Assembly: GCA_002162695.1 (NCBI GenBank)
Contig: MAAM01000011.1
Span: 124,001 to 188,000 of the forward strand
Direction of reading: 5' to 3'
DNA from: Cycloclasticus sp. 46_120_T64
GTDB taxonomy: Bacteria; Pseudomonadota; Gammaproteobacteria; Methylococcales; Cycloclasticaceae
Length of the DNA: 64,000 nucleotides
The translations under genes were made by a program, and so were the position numbers. Below the pieces are notes generated by a model. The model was given only the letters and a program-made list of their open reading frames with translations. It was not told the origin of the DNA and ran no database searches. Position 1 is the first letter of the stretch; every line of letters begins with the position of its first letter. Shown piece after piece: positions 51,247-60,840 of this stretch.

Positions 51247-51310
51247 AAATGGGCTGGCTGCATAAATACTGGCAGGATTTTGATCCTGCTCGTTAGCGTA
51301 TCAGCCATTT
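51247..51310. repeat. Long imperfect inverted repeat (cruciform-like)
   Basis: Outer arms AAATGG(G)CTG and CAGCCATTT, middle arms ATAC and GTAT, inner perfect arms GCAGGAT and ATCCTGC with a TTTG loop, spanning 64 nt. No T-run follows on the plus strand. It may be a REP-like element or a structured leader. Confidence 0.5.
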
Positions 51311-51409
51311 AGGTTTGGAGTTAATGAAGTGATTAGCTGTTTTATGGCGAATTGATTGAGATTATGTTTTTAAAGAAATAGGGGTTTACCCTAGAGGTAT
51401 GAGAGAAAA

Positions 51410-51625
51410 ATGAATGAAATAGAAATTACGAAAGAACCTGTGGAACTTTATAAAATATTGAAGTTTGAGGCAATGGTTGCCAGTGGTGGTGAAGCGAAGC
51501 TGGTTATTGCTGAAGGTCTGGTGACGGTGAATGGGGTGACTGAAACACGTAAACGTAAAAAAATAGTAGCGGGTGATGTCATCTCTTTTGCGGGTGAGCG
51601 CTACGCTGTGAAACTGGCTAAATAG
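51410..51625 (+). CDS. S4-domain RNA-binding protein, YbcJ-like
   Basis: A 71-aa protein consisting of a single S4-like domain. The core reads SGGEAKLVIAEGLVTVNG, then ETRKRKKIVAGDVISF, closely matching E. coli YbcJ (predicted RNA-binding). Its target is unknown. It lies 104 nt before the suf regulator, on the same strand, behind a GAGA site. A small TAGGG/CCCTA hairpin stands just upstream of the ATG. Confidence 0.9.
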   Translation: MNEIEITKEPVELYKILKFEAMVASGGEAKLVIAEGLVTVNGVTETRKRKKIVAGDVISFAGERYAVKLAK

Positions 51626-51693
51626 TAGGTTTAGCGGTCAAAATACTTGCTGGGTACAGAGATTGGATCTCGTTTTGACTATACAATGGAATT

Positions 51694-51718
51694 ATATAGG
51701 ACTAAAATAGTCCCATAT
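51694..51718 (+). promoter_or_regulatory. IscR type-1-like operator upstream of the suf operon
   Basis: The perfect inverted repeat GGACTAAAATAGTCC sits in an ATATA...CATAT frame. It matches most of the IscR type-1 consensus, including both GACT/AGTC halves and the A/T-rich centre. It lies 12-36 nt before the regulator gene, near a TTGACT (51675) and a TATATA (51693). This fits autogenous control by the Rrf2 regulator encoded next. Confidence 0.75.
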
Positions 51719-51729
51719 GCGAGGAGTCT

Positions 51730-52200
51730 ATGCTTAGAGTCAGTAAATTAACAGATTATGCAACGGTTATCTTAACCCATATTGCCCATGATCCTAATGA
51801 AGTGCATGCTGCGTCAGATATCACAACGGCAACAGGGGTGGCCCAGCCGACCGTCAGTAAGCTCTTAAAGTTATTGGCAAAAGAGAATATTTTGATGTCT
51901 CGTCGTGGTGCTAAAGGCGGCTATGTTTTAGCTAAGCGGCCTGATCAAACAGATGTCGCCGAAATAATCATGGCGATAGAAGGGCCGATCAGTATGACTG
52001 AGTGCAGTACCGATCAGGGTAACTGTGAGCAGGAATCTTCGTGTGAAATAAAGGGTAACTGGAACCTAATTAACCGTGCGGTCTATACGGCATTAAAAGC
52101 GGTGACCTTAGCCGATTTATTAGCACCCGTTCGGCAACAAGCGGTGATGGTTGATCTGCCGGTTGGTGCAAAAACAAATGATTTAAAAGTGGAGATCTAG
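51730..52200 (+). CDS. sufR: SUF operon Rrf2-family iron-sulfur regulator
   Basis: Winged-helix Rrf2 transcription factor of the SUF-associated type (TIGR02944-like), 156 aa. The helix-turn-helix covers about residues 28-50 (ATGVAQPTVSKLLKLL) with the wing at SRRGAKGGYVLAK. Three cysteines at 92, 99 and 105 match the cluster ligands of IscR. It directly abuts sufB and has an IscR-like operator upstream, so it probably represses the operon when its cluster is loaded. The symbol sufR follows common usage for this type and does not imply the cyanobacterial SufR family. Confidence 0.9.
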   Translation: MLRVSKLTDYATVILTHIAHDPNEVHAASDITTATGVAQPTVSKLLKLLAKENILMSRRGAKGGYVLAKRPDQTDVAEIIMAIEGPISMTECSTDQGNCEQESSCEIKGNWNLINRAVYTALKAVTLADLLAPVRQQAVMVDLPVGAKTNDLKVEI

Positions 52201-53649
52201 ATGGCAGCATCTAATGAAAATTTAAAAGACATGATTGGCCAAGAATATAAAGATGGCTTTGTCACAGAAATTGAGTCGGATTCATTTCCACCCGGTTTGA
52301 ATGAAGACGTTATTCGCGCTTTATCGGCAAAAAAAGACGAACCTGAGTTTCTTCTAGAATGGCGTTTGGAAGCGTACCGACACTGGTTAACGATGGAGCA
52401 CCCAGAATGGGCGTTTGTTGAGTTCCCAAAGATTGATTTTCAAGAAATTAGTTATTACTCGGCGCCTAAGAGTATGGAAGATGGGCCCAAGAGTTTGGAC
52501 GAAGTCGACCCTGCCTTAATCGATACCTATAACAAACTGGGTATTCCTTTGGAAGAACAAATGCGTTTAGCCGGTGTGGCGGTGGATGCAGTGTTTGATA
52601 GTGTCTCGGTGGCTACGACCTTTAAAGATAAGTTATATGAAGCTGGGGTTATTTTTTGCTCCTTCTCTGAGGCGGTTAAGGAACACCCCGAGTTGATCAA
52701 ACAATATTTGGGCACGGTGGTGTCTCAATATGATAATTTTTATGCCGCGCTCAATGCAGCGGTGTTTAGTGATGGTTCGTTTGTGTATATTCCTAAAGGT
52801 GTACGTTGCCCGATGGAGTTATCTACCTACTTTAGAATTAACGCGGCGAATACTGGGCAATTTGAGCGTACCCTGATTATTGCCGATGAAGGCAGTCACG
52901 TCAGCTACTTAGAAGGCTGCACCGCACCAATGCGTGATGAAAATCAGCTGCATGCGGCGGTGGTTGAACTGGTTATTCTAAAAGATGCAGAAATTAAATA
53001 CTCAACCGTACAAAACTGGTACCCAGGCGATGAAAATGGTGTGGGTGGTATTTATAACTTTGTTACCAAGCGCGCAGAGTGTCGTGGTGAAAAATCTAAA
53101 GTCTCTTGGACACAAGTGGAAACCGGCTCGGCCATTACTTGGAAGTACCCCAGTGTGATACTGAAGGGGGATGACTCGGTGGGTGAGTTTTATTCTGTTG
53201 CGTTAACCAATAATTATCAGCAAGCTGATACTGGCACGAAGATGATCCACCACGGGAAAAACACGAGTAGTACGATTATCTCGAAAGGTATTTCCGCTGG
53301 GCATGGGCAAAACACTTATCGGGGCTTGGTTAAAATCGGCCGTAAGGCTGAAAACGCTAGGAACTATACGCAGTGTGATTCTTTGTTGTTAGGCGACCAA
53401 TGTGGCGCTCATACCTTCCCGTATATCGAAACAAAACAGCCGAGTGCGACTATCGAACACGAAGCCTCAACGTCTAAAATCAGCGAAGATCAATTGTTCT
53501 ATTGCATGCAGCGCGGAATTTCTGCTGAAGATGCGGTATCGATGATCGTAAATGGTTTTTGTAAAGAGGTATTCAAAGAATTACCGATGGAGTTCGCGGT
53601 GGAAGCTCAAGCCTTATTAGGTATCAGCCTTGAAGGTAGCGTTGGTTAA
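52201..53649 (+). CDS. sufB: Fe-S cluster assembly scaffold SufB
   Basis: Beta-helix scaffold subunit of SufBC2D on which clusters are built. [36 protein letters not shown] and TVQNWYPGD are the family motifs. The conserved Cys is in [21 protein letters not shown]. Length 482 aa. It starts on the base after the regulator stop. An 83-nt gap with an ATACCC/GGGTAT hairpin separates it from sufC. Confidence 0.98.
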   Translation: MAASNENLKDMIGQEYKDGFVTEIESDSFPPGLNEDVIRALSAKKDEPEFLLEWRLEAYRHWLTMEHPEWAFVEFPKIDFQEISYYSAPKSMEDGPKSLDEVDPALIDTYNKLGIPLEEQMRLAGVAVDAVFDSVSVATTFKDKLYEAGVIFCSFSEAVKEHPELIKQYLGTVVSQYDNFYAALNAAVFSDGSFVYIPKGVRCPMELSTYFRINAANTGQFERTLIIADEGSHVSYLEGCTAPMRDENQLHAAVVELVILKDAEIKYSTVQNWYPGDENGVGGIYNFVTKRAECRGEKSKVSWTQVETGSAITWKYPSVILKGDDSVGEFYSVALTNNYQQADTGTKMIHHGKNTSSTIISKGISAGHGQNTYRGLVKIGRKAENARNYTQCDSLLLGDQCGAHTFPYIETKQPSATIEHEASTSKISEDQLFYCMQRGISAEDAVSMIVNGFCKEVFKELPMEFAVEAQALLGISLEGSVG

Positions 53650-53690
53650 TTCGCCAAGCGCGGTTGGGACAATATCGACAATTATTAAAT

Positions 53691-53707
53691 ATACCCATCA
53701 CGGGTAT
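53691..53707 (+). other. Small intercistronic hairpin sufB-sufC
   Basis: ATACCC, loop ATCAC, GGGTAT, 25 nt before the sufC ATG. No T-run; it may affect message stability or sufC initiation. Confidence 0.3.
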
Positions 53708-53732
53708 CAAACACGTATTTAAAGGTAGCAGT

Positions 53733-54485
53733 ATGCTAAAGATTGAAAATTTACACGTAAGTGTTGAAGGTAAAGAAATATTAAGAGGCATTAATTTAGA
53801 AATTAATGCCGGTGAGGTGCACGCTATTATGGGGCCGAATGGTTCCGGTAAAAGCACCTTGTCATACATTCTTGCTGGTCGCGAAGGGTATGATATAACC
53901 GAGGGGCGAGTGTTGTTTCACGGCAAAGACTTACTCGAAATGAGCGTTGAAGAGCGTGCTTGGGCAGGTGTTTTCTTGGCCTTTCAATACCCAGTAGAAG
54001 TACCGGGTGTGAGTAATATCTATTTTCTAAAAGCCGCACTTAATGGTATTCGTAAGTTTAATGACTTAGCCGAATTGGATGCGATGGATTTCATTGCGAT
54101 GGTTAAAGGTAAAATGAAAGAGCTGGATATGGACGAAAAGTTCTTATATCGGGCGGTCAATGAGGGTTTTTCTGGTGGTGAGAAAAAACGTAATGAAATT
54201 CTGCAAATGTCAGTATTAGAACCGAGTTTATGTGTGCTGGATGAAACTGACTCCGGTTTGGATATTGATGCTTTGAAGATTGTGTCAGAAGGAGTGAATC
54301 GTTTACGTGACTCATCGAGGGCTTTTATCTTGGTGACCCATTACCAGCGTTTGCTTGATTACATCAAACCAGATTTCGTTCATGTCTTAGCACATGGCAA
54401 AGTGGTTAAATCCGGTGGCCCTGAATTAGCTCTAGAGCTTGAAGAGAAGGGTTACAGTTGGGTTGACGAAAAACTAGCGAGTTAA
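53733..54485 (+). CDS. sufC: Fe-S cluster assembly ATPase SufC
   Basis: ABC-type ATPase of the SufBCD scaffold. Walker A is MGPNGSGKSTLSYILAG, the signature is FSGGEKKRNEI and Walker B is LCVLDETDSGLDIDALK. The track starts at 53664, but ATG 53733 gives the normal N-terminus MLKIENLHV behind AAAGG and a 250-aa protein. sufD follows after 3 nt. Confidence 0.98.
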   Translation: MLKIENLHVSVEGKEILRGINLEINAGEVHAIMGPNGSGKSTLSYILAGREGYDITEGRVLFHGKDLLEMSVEERAWAGVFLAFQYPVEVPGVSNIYFLKAALNGIRKFNDLAELDAMDFIAMVKGKMKELDMDEKFLYRAVNEGFSGGEKKRNEILQMSVLEPSLCVLDETDSGLDIDALKIVSEGVNRLRDSSRAFILVTHYQRLLDYIKPDFVHVLAHGKVVKSGGPELALELEEKGYSWVDEKLAS

Positions 54486-54488
54486 AGA

Positions 54489-55820
54489 ATGTCTGCATCA
54501 GAATTATCTAAAACACATTACGCCGAGTTAATAACAGCGTCTAATGAACACCTTATGGGTGGCGAGCTGCCTTGGTTAACAAGCGTACGCGAGAAAGCCG
54601 GCGAAGCCTTTGCCGGTGAAGGTTTTCCAACACCTAGAGAAGAAGAATGGCGTTATACCAATGTGTCTGCGCTAGAAAAGAATCAATTCAGCTTAGCGAC
54701 TCAAGCCGGCACAGTGGATGCTGATTTCCTTAAGCAAGTGTTGCTGGATGATTGTCATCACTTAGTTTTTGTCGATGGTTTTTACCAAGCAGAATTATCA
54801 TCGCTAGCGGATTTACCTGAGGGTGTTATCGTTAGTGCCTTGAGTGATGGTTTAGCTGCGCATGAAGAGCTGATTAAATCGTTATTGGACTCGGTGATTG
54901 AAGCGCCAGACCGTGGTTTTATCAATTTTAATACGGCCTTGTTCAGCGACGGTGCTTTGATTGCTATTGATGAAAATACCAACGTTGATAAACCTATCCA
55001 ATTAGCCTTTATTGCCTCTTCGGCTGCTGCCTTGAGCCTGTCGAATGTGCGTAACTTAATTGTTGCAAAGGCGGGTTCAAAAGCCAGTATTATTGAAACC
55101 TTTGATGCCTGTGAGAGTAATTGTTACCTGAGTAATGTGGTTAGCGAAGTGGTAGTGGAGCCGAATGCCAACCTCCAACATAGCCGAGTACAAGAAGAAT
55201 CATCGGCGGCTTACCATATTGCAGGCGTGTACACACGGCTAGAACGTAATGCTATTTTTGCGCAATATAATTACACTTTTGGGGCGAGTTTGTCGCGTGC
55301 CGAGATTCATGCAAACCTGGGTGAGGCGGCGGATTGTCGCTTAGATGGTTTGTATGTTGGGCAAGACCGTCAGCATATGGATAACCATACTCGGGTTAAC
55401 CACGCGCAGCCACACGCGATCAGTAACGAAAGTTATAAAGGAGTACTCGCAGATCGTTCACGCGGTGTCTTCCAAGGACGTATTATTGTCGCTGAAGATG
55501 CTCAAAAAACCGATGCAAAGATGAGTAACCGTAATTTATTATTATCGGATCGTGCTGAGGCAGACAGTAAACCTCAGTTAGAAATTTACGCCGATGACGT
55601 CAAATGTGCACACGGGGTAACAGTGGGGCAACTGGATGAAAAAGCGATTTTTTACCTCCGTTCACGTGGTGCCGATGAGCAGACGGCGAAAAATATGCTG
55701 ACCTTTGCCTTCGCCAACGAAATGGTTGAACATATTAGTTTTAAACCTTTACAGATGAGAGTGCTTGACGCTTTATTACTGCGTTTTCCGCAAGCGGGAA
55801 TGAAAAAAGAGTGGTTATGA
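54489..55820 (+). CDS. sufD: Fe-S cluster assembly protein SufD
   Basis: SufB paralogue in the SufBC2D complex, 443 aa. FPTPREEEWRYTNVSAL near residue 38, NVRNLIVAKAGSKASIIETF, MDNHTRVNHAQPH and SRGVFQGRIIVAEDAQKTDA are typical. The C-terminal SRGADEQTAKNMLTFAFANE is the helical end. It overlaps sufS by 4 nt (ATGA). Confidence 0.97.
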   Translation: MSASELSKTHYAELITASNEHLMGGELPWLTSVREKAGEAFAGEGFPTPREEEWRYTNVSALEKNQFSLATQAGTVDADFLKQVLLDDCHHLVFVDGFYQAELSSLADLPEGVIVSALSDGLAAHEELIKSLLDSVIEAPDRGFINFNTALFSDGALIAIDENTNVDKPIQLAFIASSAAALSLSNVRNLIVAKAGSKASIIETFDACESNCYLSNVVSEVVVEPNANLQHSRVQEESSAAYHIAGVYTRLERNAIFAQYNYTFGASLSRAEIHANLGEAADCRLDGLYVGQDRQHMDNHTRVNHAQPHAISNESYKGVLADRSRGVFQGRIIVAEDAQKTDAKMSNRNLLLSDRAEADSKPQLEIYADDVKCAHGVTVGQLDEKAIFYLRSRGADEQTAKNMLTFAFANEMVEHISFKPLQMRVLDALLLRFPQAGMKKEWL

Positions 55821-57058
55821 ATCAAATATCAAAAAAACTACCGGCGTATGATGTAGAGGCAATTCGTCAAGATTTTCCAGTATTAAATCAGCAAGTACGT
55901 GGTAAGCAATTGGTTTATCTTGATAACGCGGCAACGAGTCAAAAGCCGAAGGCCGTCATCGATAGTATCGTGCAGTATTATGAAAATGATAATGCCAATA
56001 TTCATCGAGGTGTGCATACCCTGAGTGAGCGGGCGACCTTATCGTATGAAAATTCGCGTAAAAAGGTGCAGGCTTTTTTAAATGCAGATTCGCATAAGGA
56101 AATTGTTTTTACTCGAGGCGCGACCGAGGCGATAAACCTAGTCGCTAATGCTTTTGCCGAAAAGTTAAGCGCGGGTGATGAGGTGCTCATTACTGCAATG
56201 GAGCACCATTCGAATATTGTACCTTGGCAGATGTTATGTGAAAAAACCGGGGCCGAACTCAAAGTTGCACCGATTAATGCGCAAGGTGAATTAATTGTTG
56301 AGGAATTTGCCGCATTAATTAGTAAAAAAACGAAGTTTGCTGCTATTTCGCATATGTCGAATGCACTAGGTACGATTAACCCGATCAAACAGTTAATCGA
56401 TTTATTGCATCAATATGACATACCGGTATTAATTGATGGCGCGCAAGCGATCCCACATATTAGTGTCGATGTGCAAGCACTGGACTGCGAGTTTTACGTG
56501 TTCTCAGGGCATAAGTTGTATGCGCCTACAGGGATTGGTGCTTTATACGGCAAGATGGAGCAGTTAGAGCAAATGTCGGCTTACCAAGGTGGTGGCGACA
56601 TGATTAGTGTGGTGACCTTTGATAAAACGGTTTACAACAAAGTACCGTATAAATTTGAAGCGGGTACACCGAATATTGCTGGAACCATTGGTTTAGGTGC
56701 GGCGATTGATTATGTCAGCCGTATTGGCATTGATGCGATTGCGGCCCATGAGAATAGCTTATTGGCGTATGCAGTTGAGCAGTCTCAGCGAATTGAAAAA
56801 TTAACCATTATTGGGACGGCTGAACAAAAGGGCGCGATTATGTCCTTCGTGTTAGACGGTATTCATCCGCATGATATTGGTACGATGATGGATCACCAAG
56901 GTATTGCTGTGCGTGCAGGGCACCATTGTGCGATGCCGGTGATGGACTTTTTTGGTGTGCCAGCCACGGCAAGAGCGTCTTTTGCCATGTACAATACGCA
57001 CCAAGAAGTGGACGCCTTAATGGCTGGAATTGAAAATTTAATCGAGATGTTTGGCTAA
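55817..57058 (+). CDS. sufS: Cysteine desulfurase SufS
   Basis: Group II PLP cysteine desulfurase providing sulfur for cluster assembly. The PLP lysine lies in FSGHKLYAPTGIG and the active Cys in RAGHHCAMP. VYLDNAATSQKP and TRGATEAINLVANAF are family motifs. The track starts at GTG 55811. ATG 55817 forms an ATGA overlap with the sufD stop and is preferred, giving 413 aa. It shares one base with the next gene. No sufE is present. SufU takes the neighbouring place. Confidence 0.97.
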   Translation: MNQISKKLPAYDVEAIRQDFPVLNQQVRGKQLVYLDNAATSQKPKAVIDSIVQYYENDNANIHRGVHTLSERATLSYENSRKKVQAFLNADSHKEIVFTRGATEAINLVANAFAEKLSAGDEVLITAMEHHSNIVPWQMLCEKTGAELKVAPINAQGELIVEEFAALISKKTKFAAISHMSNALGTINPIKQLIDLLHQYDIPVLIDGAQAIPHISVDVQALDCEFYVFSGHKLYAPTGIGALYGKMEQLEQMSAYQGGGDMISVVTFDKTVYNKVPYKFEAGTPNIAGTIGLGAAIDYVSRIGIDAIAAHENSLLAYAVEQSQRIEKLTIIGTAEQKGAIMSFVLDGIHPHDIGTMMDHQGIAVRAGHHCAMPVMDFFGVPATARASFAMYNTHQEVDALMAGIENLIEMFG

Positions 57059-57504
57059 TGTTAGATGATTTAAGAGATTTGTATCAGGAAGTTATTTTTG
57101 ATCATAATAAAAATCCACGAAACTTTCGGCTTATGGACGATGCGGATCGCCAGATCGATGGTTTTAACCCGCTTTGTGGGGATCGTATAACATTATTTAT
57201 TAAAATTTCTGACGGAAAAATTGCCGATGCGAGTTTTCAAGGTCAAGGCTGCGCTATTTCGACGGCATCAGCGTCCTTAATGACCGATATTGTGATTGGT
57301 CAAACGGAGCAGGAAGCGCAAAGCTTGTTTACCTTATTTCATAAAATGGCTATCGGTGAACCGGTAGAAATGGATGAGTTGGGTAAATTAGCCGTACTCG
57401 CAGGGGTGTGTGAATATCCAGCACGGGTCAAGTGTGCGACCCTACCTTGGCATACCTTAGATGCCTTATTAAAAGGTGCTGAAGAACCCGTTACTACCGA
57501 GTAA
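57058..57504 (+). CDS. sufU: SUF-system NifU-like sulfur acceptor SufU
   Basis: IscU-like protein of the SufU type, 148 aa. Cysteines lie at 40 (FNPLCGD), 65 (GQGCAIS) and 126 (ARVKCATLPWHTL), the usual zinc/sulfur-handling set, with Asp42 beside the first. SufU proteins accept persulfide from SufS. It starts on the last base of sufS (TAATG). It closes the operon. prfB follows 30 nt later without a visible terminator, so read-through is possible. Confidence 0.95.
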   Translation: MLDDLRDLYQEVIFDHNKNPRNFRLMDDADRQIDGFNPLCGDRITLFIKISDGKIADASFQGQGCAISTASASLMTDIVIGQTEQEAQSLFTLFHKMAIGEPVEMDELGKLAVLAGVCEYPARVKCATLPWHTLDALLKGAEEPVTTE

Positions 57505-57534
57505 CTTAATAATAAATAACCATACCATCACCCT

Positions 57535-58633
57535 ATGCGTGAGCTAAACCCGATCACCAATAAAATAGCCGACCTCAGCGAGCGAACAACATCGCTTAGG
57601 GGGTACCTTTGACTTTGATACCAAGTATGAGCGTTTAACTGAGGTCTTAAGAGAGCTGGAAGACCCTAGCGCTTGGGATGACCCTAGCCGTGCACAAGCG
57701 TTAGGCAAAGAGCGTGGTCAGTTAGAACTCGTCGTCAATACGATTACTGAGTTAAGCGGCGGGCTTGTTGATGCAGCTGACTTGCTGGAGATGGCCGTTG
57801 AGGAAGATGACGATGATACGCTGGCGGTGATAGAAGATGATCTTGTTAGCTATGATGAGAAGGTCTCTAGGCTTGAGTTTCAACGTATGTTCTCCGGCGA
57901 AATGGATGCAAACAGTGCGTTCTTAGATATTCAATCGGGTTCGGGTGGTACCGAAGCGCAAGATTGGGCGGAAATGATTTTACGTATGTATTTGCGTTGG
58001 GCTGAACAACATGGTTTTAGCACCGAGATCATTGAAGTTTCAGCAGGTGATGTGGCCGGTATTAAAAGCGCCACCATTTCAATTCAGGGTGATTATGTAT
58101 ATGGCTGGTTGCGTACCGAAATTGGTGTGCACCGTTTAGTACGAAAATCCCCGTTTGATTCGGGAAGTCGCCGACACACCTCTTTTGCCGCGGTTTTTGT
58201 CTCGCCAGAGGTGAATGATGATATCGAAATAGATATCAATCCAGCTGATCTTCGAATTGATGTATACCGTGCCAGTGGCGCGGGTGGCCAGCACGTGAAT
58301 AAAACCGAATCGGCGGTACGTATCACCCATGTGCCGAGTAATACGGTGGTGCAGTGCCAAAATGATCGTTCGCAGCATAAAAATAAAGCCACGGCGATGA
58401 AGCAGTTGAAAGCCAAGTTGTATGAACTAGAGATGCAAAAAAAGATGGCTGATCAGCAAGTCCAAGAAGAGAATAAATCGGATATTGGTTGGGGTAGTCA
58501 AATACGATCCTATGTATTGGATCAATCACGTATTAAAGATTTAAGAACCGGGGTTGAAACCGGTAATACACAAGCAGTGCTCGATGGGGCGCTGGATCAA
58601 TTTATAGAAGCCAGTTTAAAGAGTGGGATTTAA
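57535..58633 (+). CDS. prfB: Peptide chain release factor 2 with programmed +1 frameshift
   Basis: Recognises UAA and UGA stop codons. The ORF track shows only the downstream part. The true start is ATG 57535. The first 25 codons ([20 protein letters not shown]...) end at an in-frame TGA (57610-57612, codon 26), and translation resumes in the +1 frame at GAC 57611. The result is a 365-aa protein, the same length as E. coli RF2. SPF anticodon tripeptide (RKSPFDSG) and the GGQ motif (GAGGQHVN) are present. The residue equivalent to 246 is Ala (RASGAGGQ), the form found in most bacteria. No clear ribosome-binding site precedes the ATG. lysS follows after 3 nt. Confidence 0.98.
57598..57613 (+). 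promoter_or_regulatory. prfB programmed +1 frameshift site
   Basis: AGGGGG internal Shine-Dalgarno-like sequence (57598-57603), 3 nt, then the slip codon CTT, the TGA stop and C (CTTTGAC). This is the standard RF2 autoregulatory arrangement with the correct spacing. Confidence 0.97.
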
Positions 58634-58636
58634 CGT

Positions 58637-60145
58637 ATGAAAGAGCAAAAAAAAGTCGAACAGCCGCAAGATGAAAACAAACTGATCGCAAAGCGGCGTG
58701 AAAAACTGGCTGAGATTAAACAGCAGGGTAATGCCTACCCTAATGACTTCAGACGTGAGCATTATGCAGAGAACTTACACGCCGAGTACGCGAAATTTGA
58801 TAAAGAAACCTTAGAAGAAAAAGCCATTAGCGTGAGTTTGGCTGGGCGTTTGATGGCAAAACGTGTCATGGGTAAAGCTAGTTTTGCTCATGTGCAAGAT
58901 ATGTCGGGGCGTATGCAGTTGTTTGTACAGCGCGATACGCTACCCGAAGGTCTCTACCAATCGTTTAAGGGTTGGGATATTGGCGATATTATCGCGGTTG
59001 AAGGGGTTTTGTTTAAAACCAAAACGGATGAACTCTCGGTGCGTGTTTCAGCGATTCGTTTATTAACCAAATCGTTACAGCCCTTACCTGAAAAGTTTCA
59101 TGGTTTAACTAATCAAGAGCAGCGTTACCGCCAGCGCTATGTTGACTTAATCATGAACGAGGATTCGCGTAATGTATTCAAAATACGCAGTAAGGTGGTT
59201 AGTTTTATTCGCCAATACCTAGTCAATAATGACTTTATGGAAGTAGAAACACCGATGATGCACGTGATCCCGGGTGGAGCAACGGCGAAGCCTTTTGCAA
59301 CTCACCATAACGCATTAGATATGGAGTTGTTTCTACGGATTGCGCCAGAACTGTATTTGAAACGTTTAGTGGTCGGTGGTTTCGAGCGTGTGTTTGAAAT
59401 TAACCGTAGTTTTCGAAATGAAGGTTTATCGACTCGGCATAACCCTGAATTCACCATGTTAGAATTTTATCAGGCGTATTCAGATTACATCGATTTGATG
59501 GATTTGACTGAAGACATGTTGCGCTCATTAGCCGACACAGTATTGGGTTCGACTGTGGTGCATTACCAAGGGCAAGATTATGATTTGGGGCAAGCCTTCA
59601 GACGGATGACCGTGCTTGAGTCTATTTTGCATTACAACGATGATTTGACACTCGATAATCTATCAACAAAAGAGGCGGCGCTGGAAGTCACCAGTCGATT
59701 GGGTATTCCCGTTAAAGATAGTTATGGCCTCGGTAAGATTCAAATTGAAATTTTTGAAAAAACGGTTGAAGAAAAATTACATGAGCCAACGTTCATTACC
59801 GAGTACCCGACAGAAGTGTCACCCTTGGCTAGACGTAATGATCAAAACCCATTTGTGACCGACCGTTTTGAGTTTTTCGTTGGTGGGCGTGAGGTGGCGA
59901 ATGGCTTCTCAGAGCTTAACGACTCTGAAGACCAAGCTGAACGTTTTCAGCAGCAAGTCAATGATAAAGACGCTGGTGATGAAGAGGCCATGCACTTTGA
60001 TGCCGATTATATCCGTGCGCTAGAGATTGGTTTACCACCAACTGCGGGTGAAGGTATTGGGATTGATCGTTTAGTGATGTTTTTAACCGACTCGGCCTCG
60101 ATACGTGATGTTATTTTATTTCCACATATGCGGATGGAAAGCTAA
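58637..60145 (+). CDS. lysS: Lysyl-tRNA synthetase, class II
   Basis: Charges tRNA-Lys. An N-terminal OB-fold anticodon domain (about 60-150, [20 protein letters not shown]) precedes the class II core. Motif 2 is [21 protein letters not shown] and motif 3 is [28 protein letters not shown] carries substrate residues. Length 502 aa. It forms the conserved prfB-lysS pair and ends 56 nt before a strong terminator. Confidence 0.99.
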   Translation: MKEQKKVEQPQDENKLIAKRREKLAEIKQQGNAYPNDFRREHYAENLHAEYAKFDKETLEEKAISVSLAGRLMAKRVMGKASFAHVQDMSGRMQLFVQRDTLPEGLYQSFKGWDIGDIIAVEGVLFKTKTDELSVRVSAIRLLTKSLQPLPEKFHGLTNQEQRYRQRYVDLIMNEDSRNVFKIRSKVVSFIRQYLVNNDFMEVETPMMHVIPGGATAKPFATHHNALDMELFLRIAPELYLKRLVVGGFERVFEINRSFRNEGLSTRHNPEFTMLEFYQAYSDYIDLMDLTEDMLRSLADTVLGSTVVHYQGQDYDLGQAFRRMTVLESILHYNDDLTLDNLSTKEAALEVTSRLGIPVKDSYGLGKIQIEIFEKTVEEKLHEPTFITEYPTEVSPLARRNDQNPFVTDRFEFFVGGREVANGFSELNDSEDQAERFQQQVNDKDAGDEEAMHFDADYIRALEIGLPPTAGEGIGIDRLVMFLTDSASIRDVILFPHMRMES

Positions 60146-60201
60146 ACCACGATAAGCAACTGGATTTATTGTGTGGCGATGTCTGAATGTCGCAGGATTA
60201 T

Positions 60202-60234
60202 AAAAAAGCCCCTATATGTATAGGGGCTTTTTTT
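60202..60234. terminator. Strong bidirectional rho-independent terminator
   Basis: AAAAAAGCCCCTATA and TATAGGGGCTTTTTT form a 15-bp perfect inverted repeat with a tiny loop, with T-runs on both strands. It ends prfB-lysS from the left and the Yip1-family gene from the right. Confidence 0.93.
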
Positions 60235-60243
60235 GTTGTTACT

Positions 60244-60840
60244 TTATGCGTGAACCGGTGCTAAACCTAGGCTCCAAAGGCTCACCGTGGCGACCAAGAT
60301 TCCGACTACGGTCACTAATGCGATGGTTAACACAGCGCTAGAGAATAAGAAGCCTTTTTCTTGATTGACATCCATAACAATGGGGATGCCGGTATACAGT
60401 AAATAAACACTGTAGGAAATAGCGCAAAGCCCGCTTAAGAAAATGAGCCAAGGCACGGGGGCTAAGGCAAAAATTCCACAAAGGAATAACGGGGTGGCGA
60501 TGGATGTTGCAAGAGAGATGCAAATAGATAGTTCTTGTTTGGTGCCGTAGGTAGCGGCCATCCATTGGATTGACTTGGCAAGAATGGCAACGGCTGCGAG
60601 TGAGGCTAGATAAAAACAAAGGATTAGCGGTATGGTGCTTTCGACGGTGAACTTGAAGCTTCTTTCGCCAATATCCCAGCCAACGAGGGTGGCTCCGATA
60701 TAAGCGCAAACGGCAGGAATTGCCGCTAAGATAAGCGCGTTTTCAAGAAAACACTTCATAGCACTGATGTGTTCGTTGCGGATTTCAGCCCATTCTTCTG
60801 TTGGGTGAAAAAAGGTACCTTTTACATGACTAAGTATCAT
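60244..60840 (-). CDS. Yip1-family inner membrane protein
   Basis: A 198-aa membrane protein with about five membrane segments after a short soluble start (HPTEEWAEI, the kind of N-terminus seen in bacterial Yip1 proteins). Membrane stretches include LILAAIPAVCAYIGATLVG, ICISLATSIATPLFLCGIF and AVLTIALVTVVGILVATVSL. The function of bacterial Yip1 proteins is unknown. AGGGAG lies just before the ATG on the minus strand. It is transcribed alone and shares the terminator with lysS. Confidence 0.82.
   Translation of the reverse strand: MILSHVKGTFFHPTEEWAEIRNEHISAMKCFLENALILAAIPAVCAYIGATLVGWDIGERSFKFTVESTIPLILCFYLASLAAVAILAKSIQWMAATYGTKQELSICISLATSIATPLFLCGIFALAPVPWLIFLSGLCAISYSVYLLYTGIPIVMDVNQEKGFLFSSAVLTIALVTVVGILVATVSLWSLGLAPVHA

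Noticed and set aside
53664-53732. Longer N-terminus of SufC in the ORF track
   Set aside because: SufC proteins begin at the strand MLKIENLHV, which has its own AAAGG site.
56002-56388. 128-aa minus-strand ORF inside sufS
   Set aside because: Lies fully antisense to the conserved PLP domain. No independent support.
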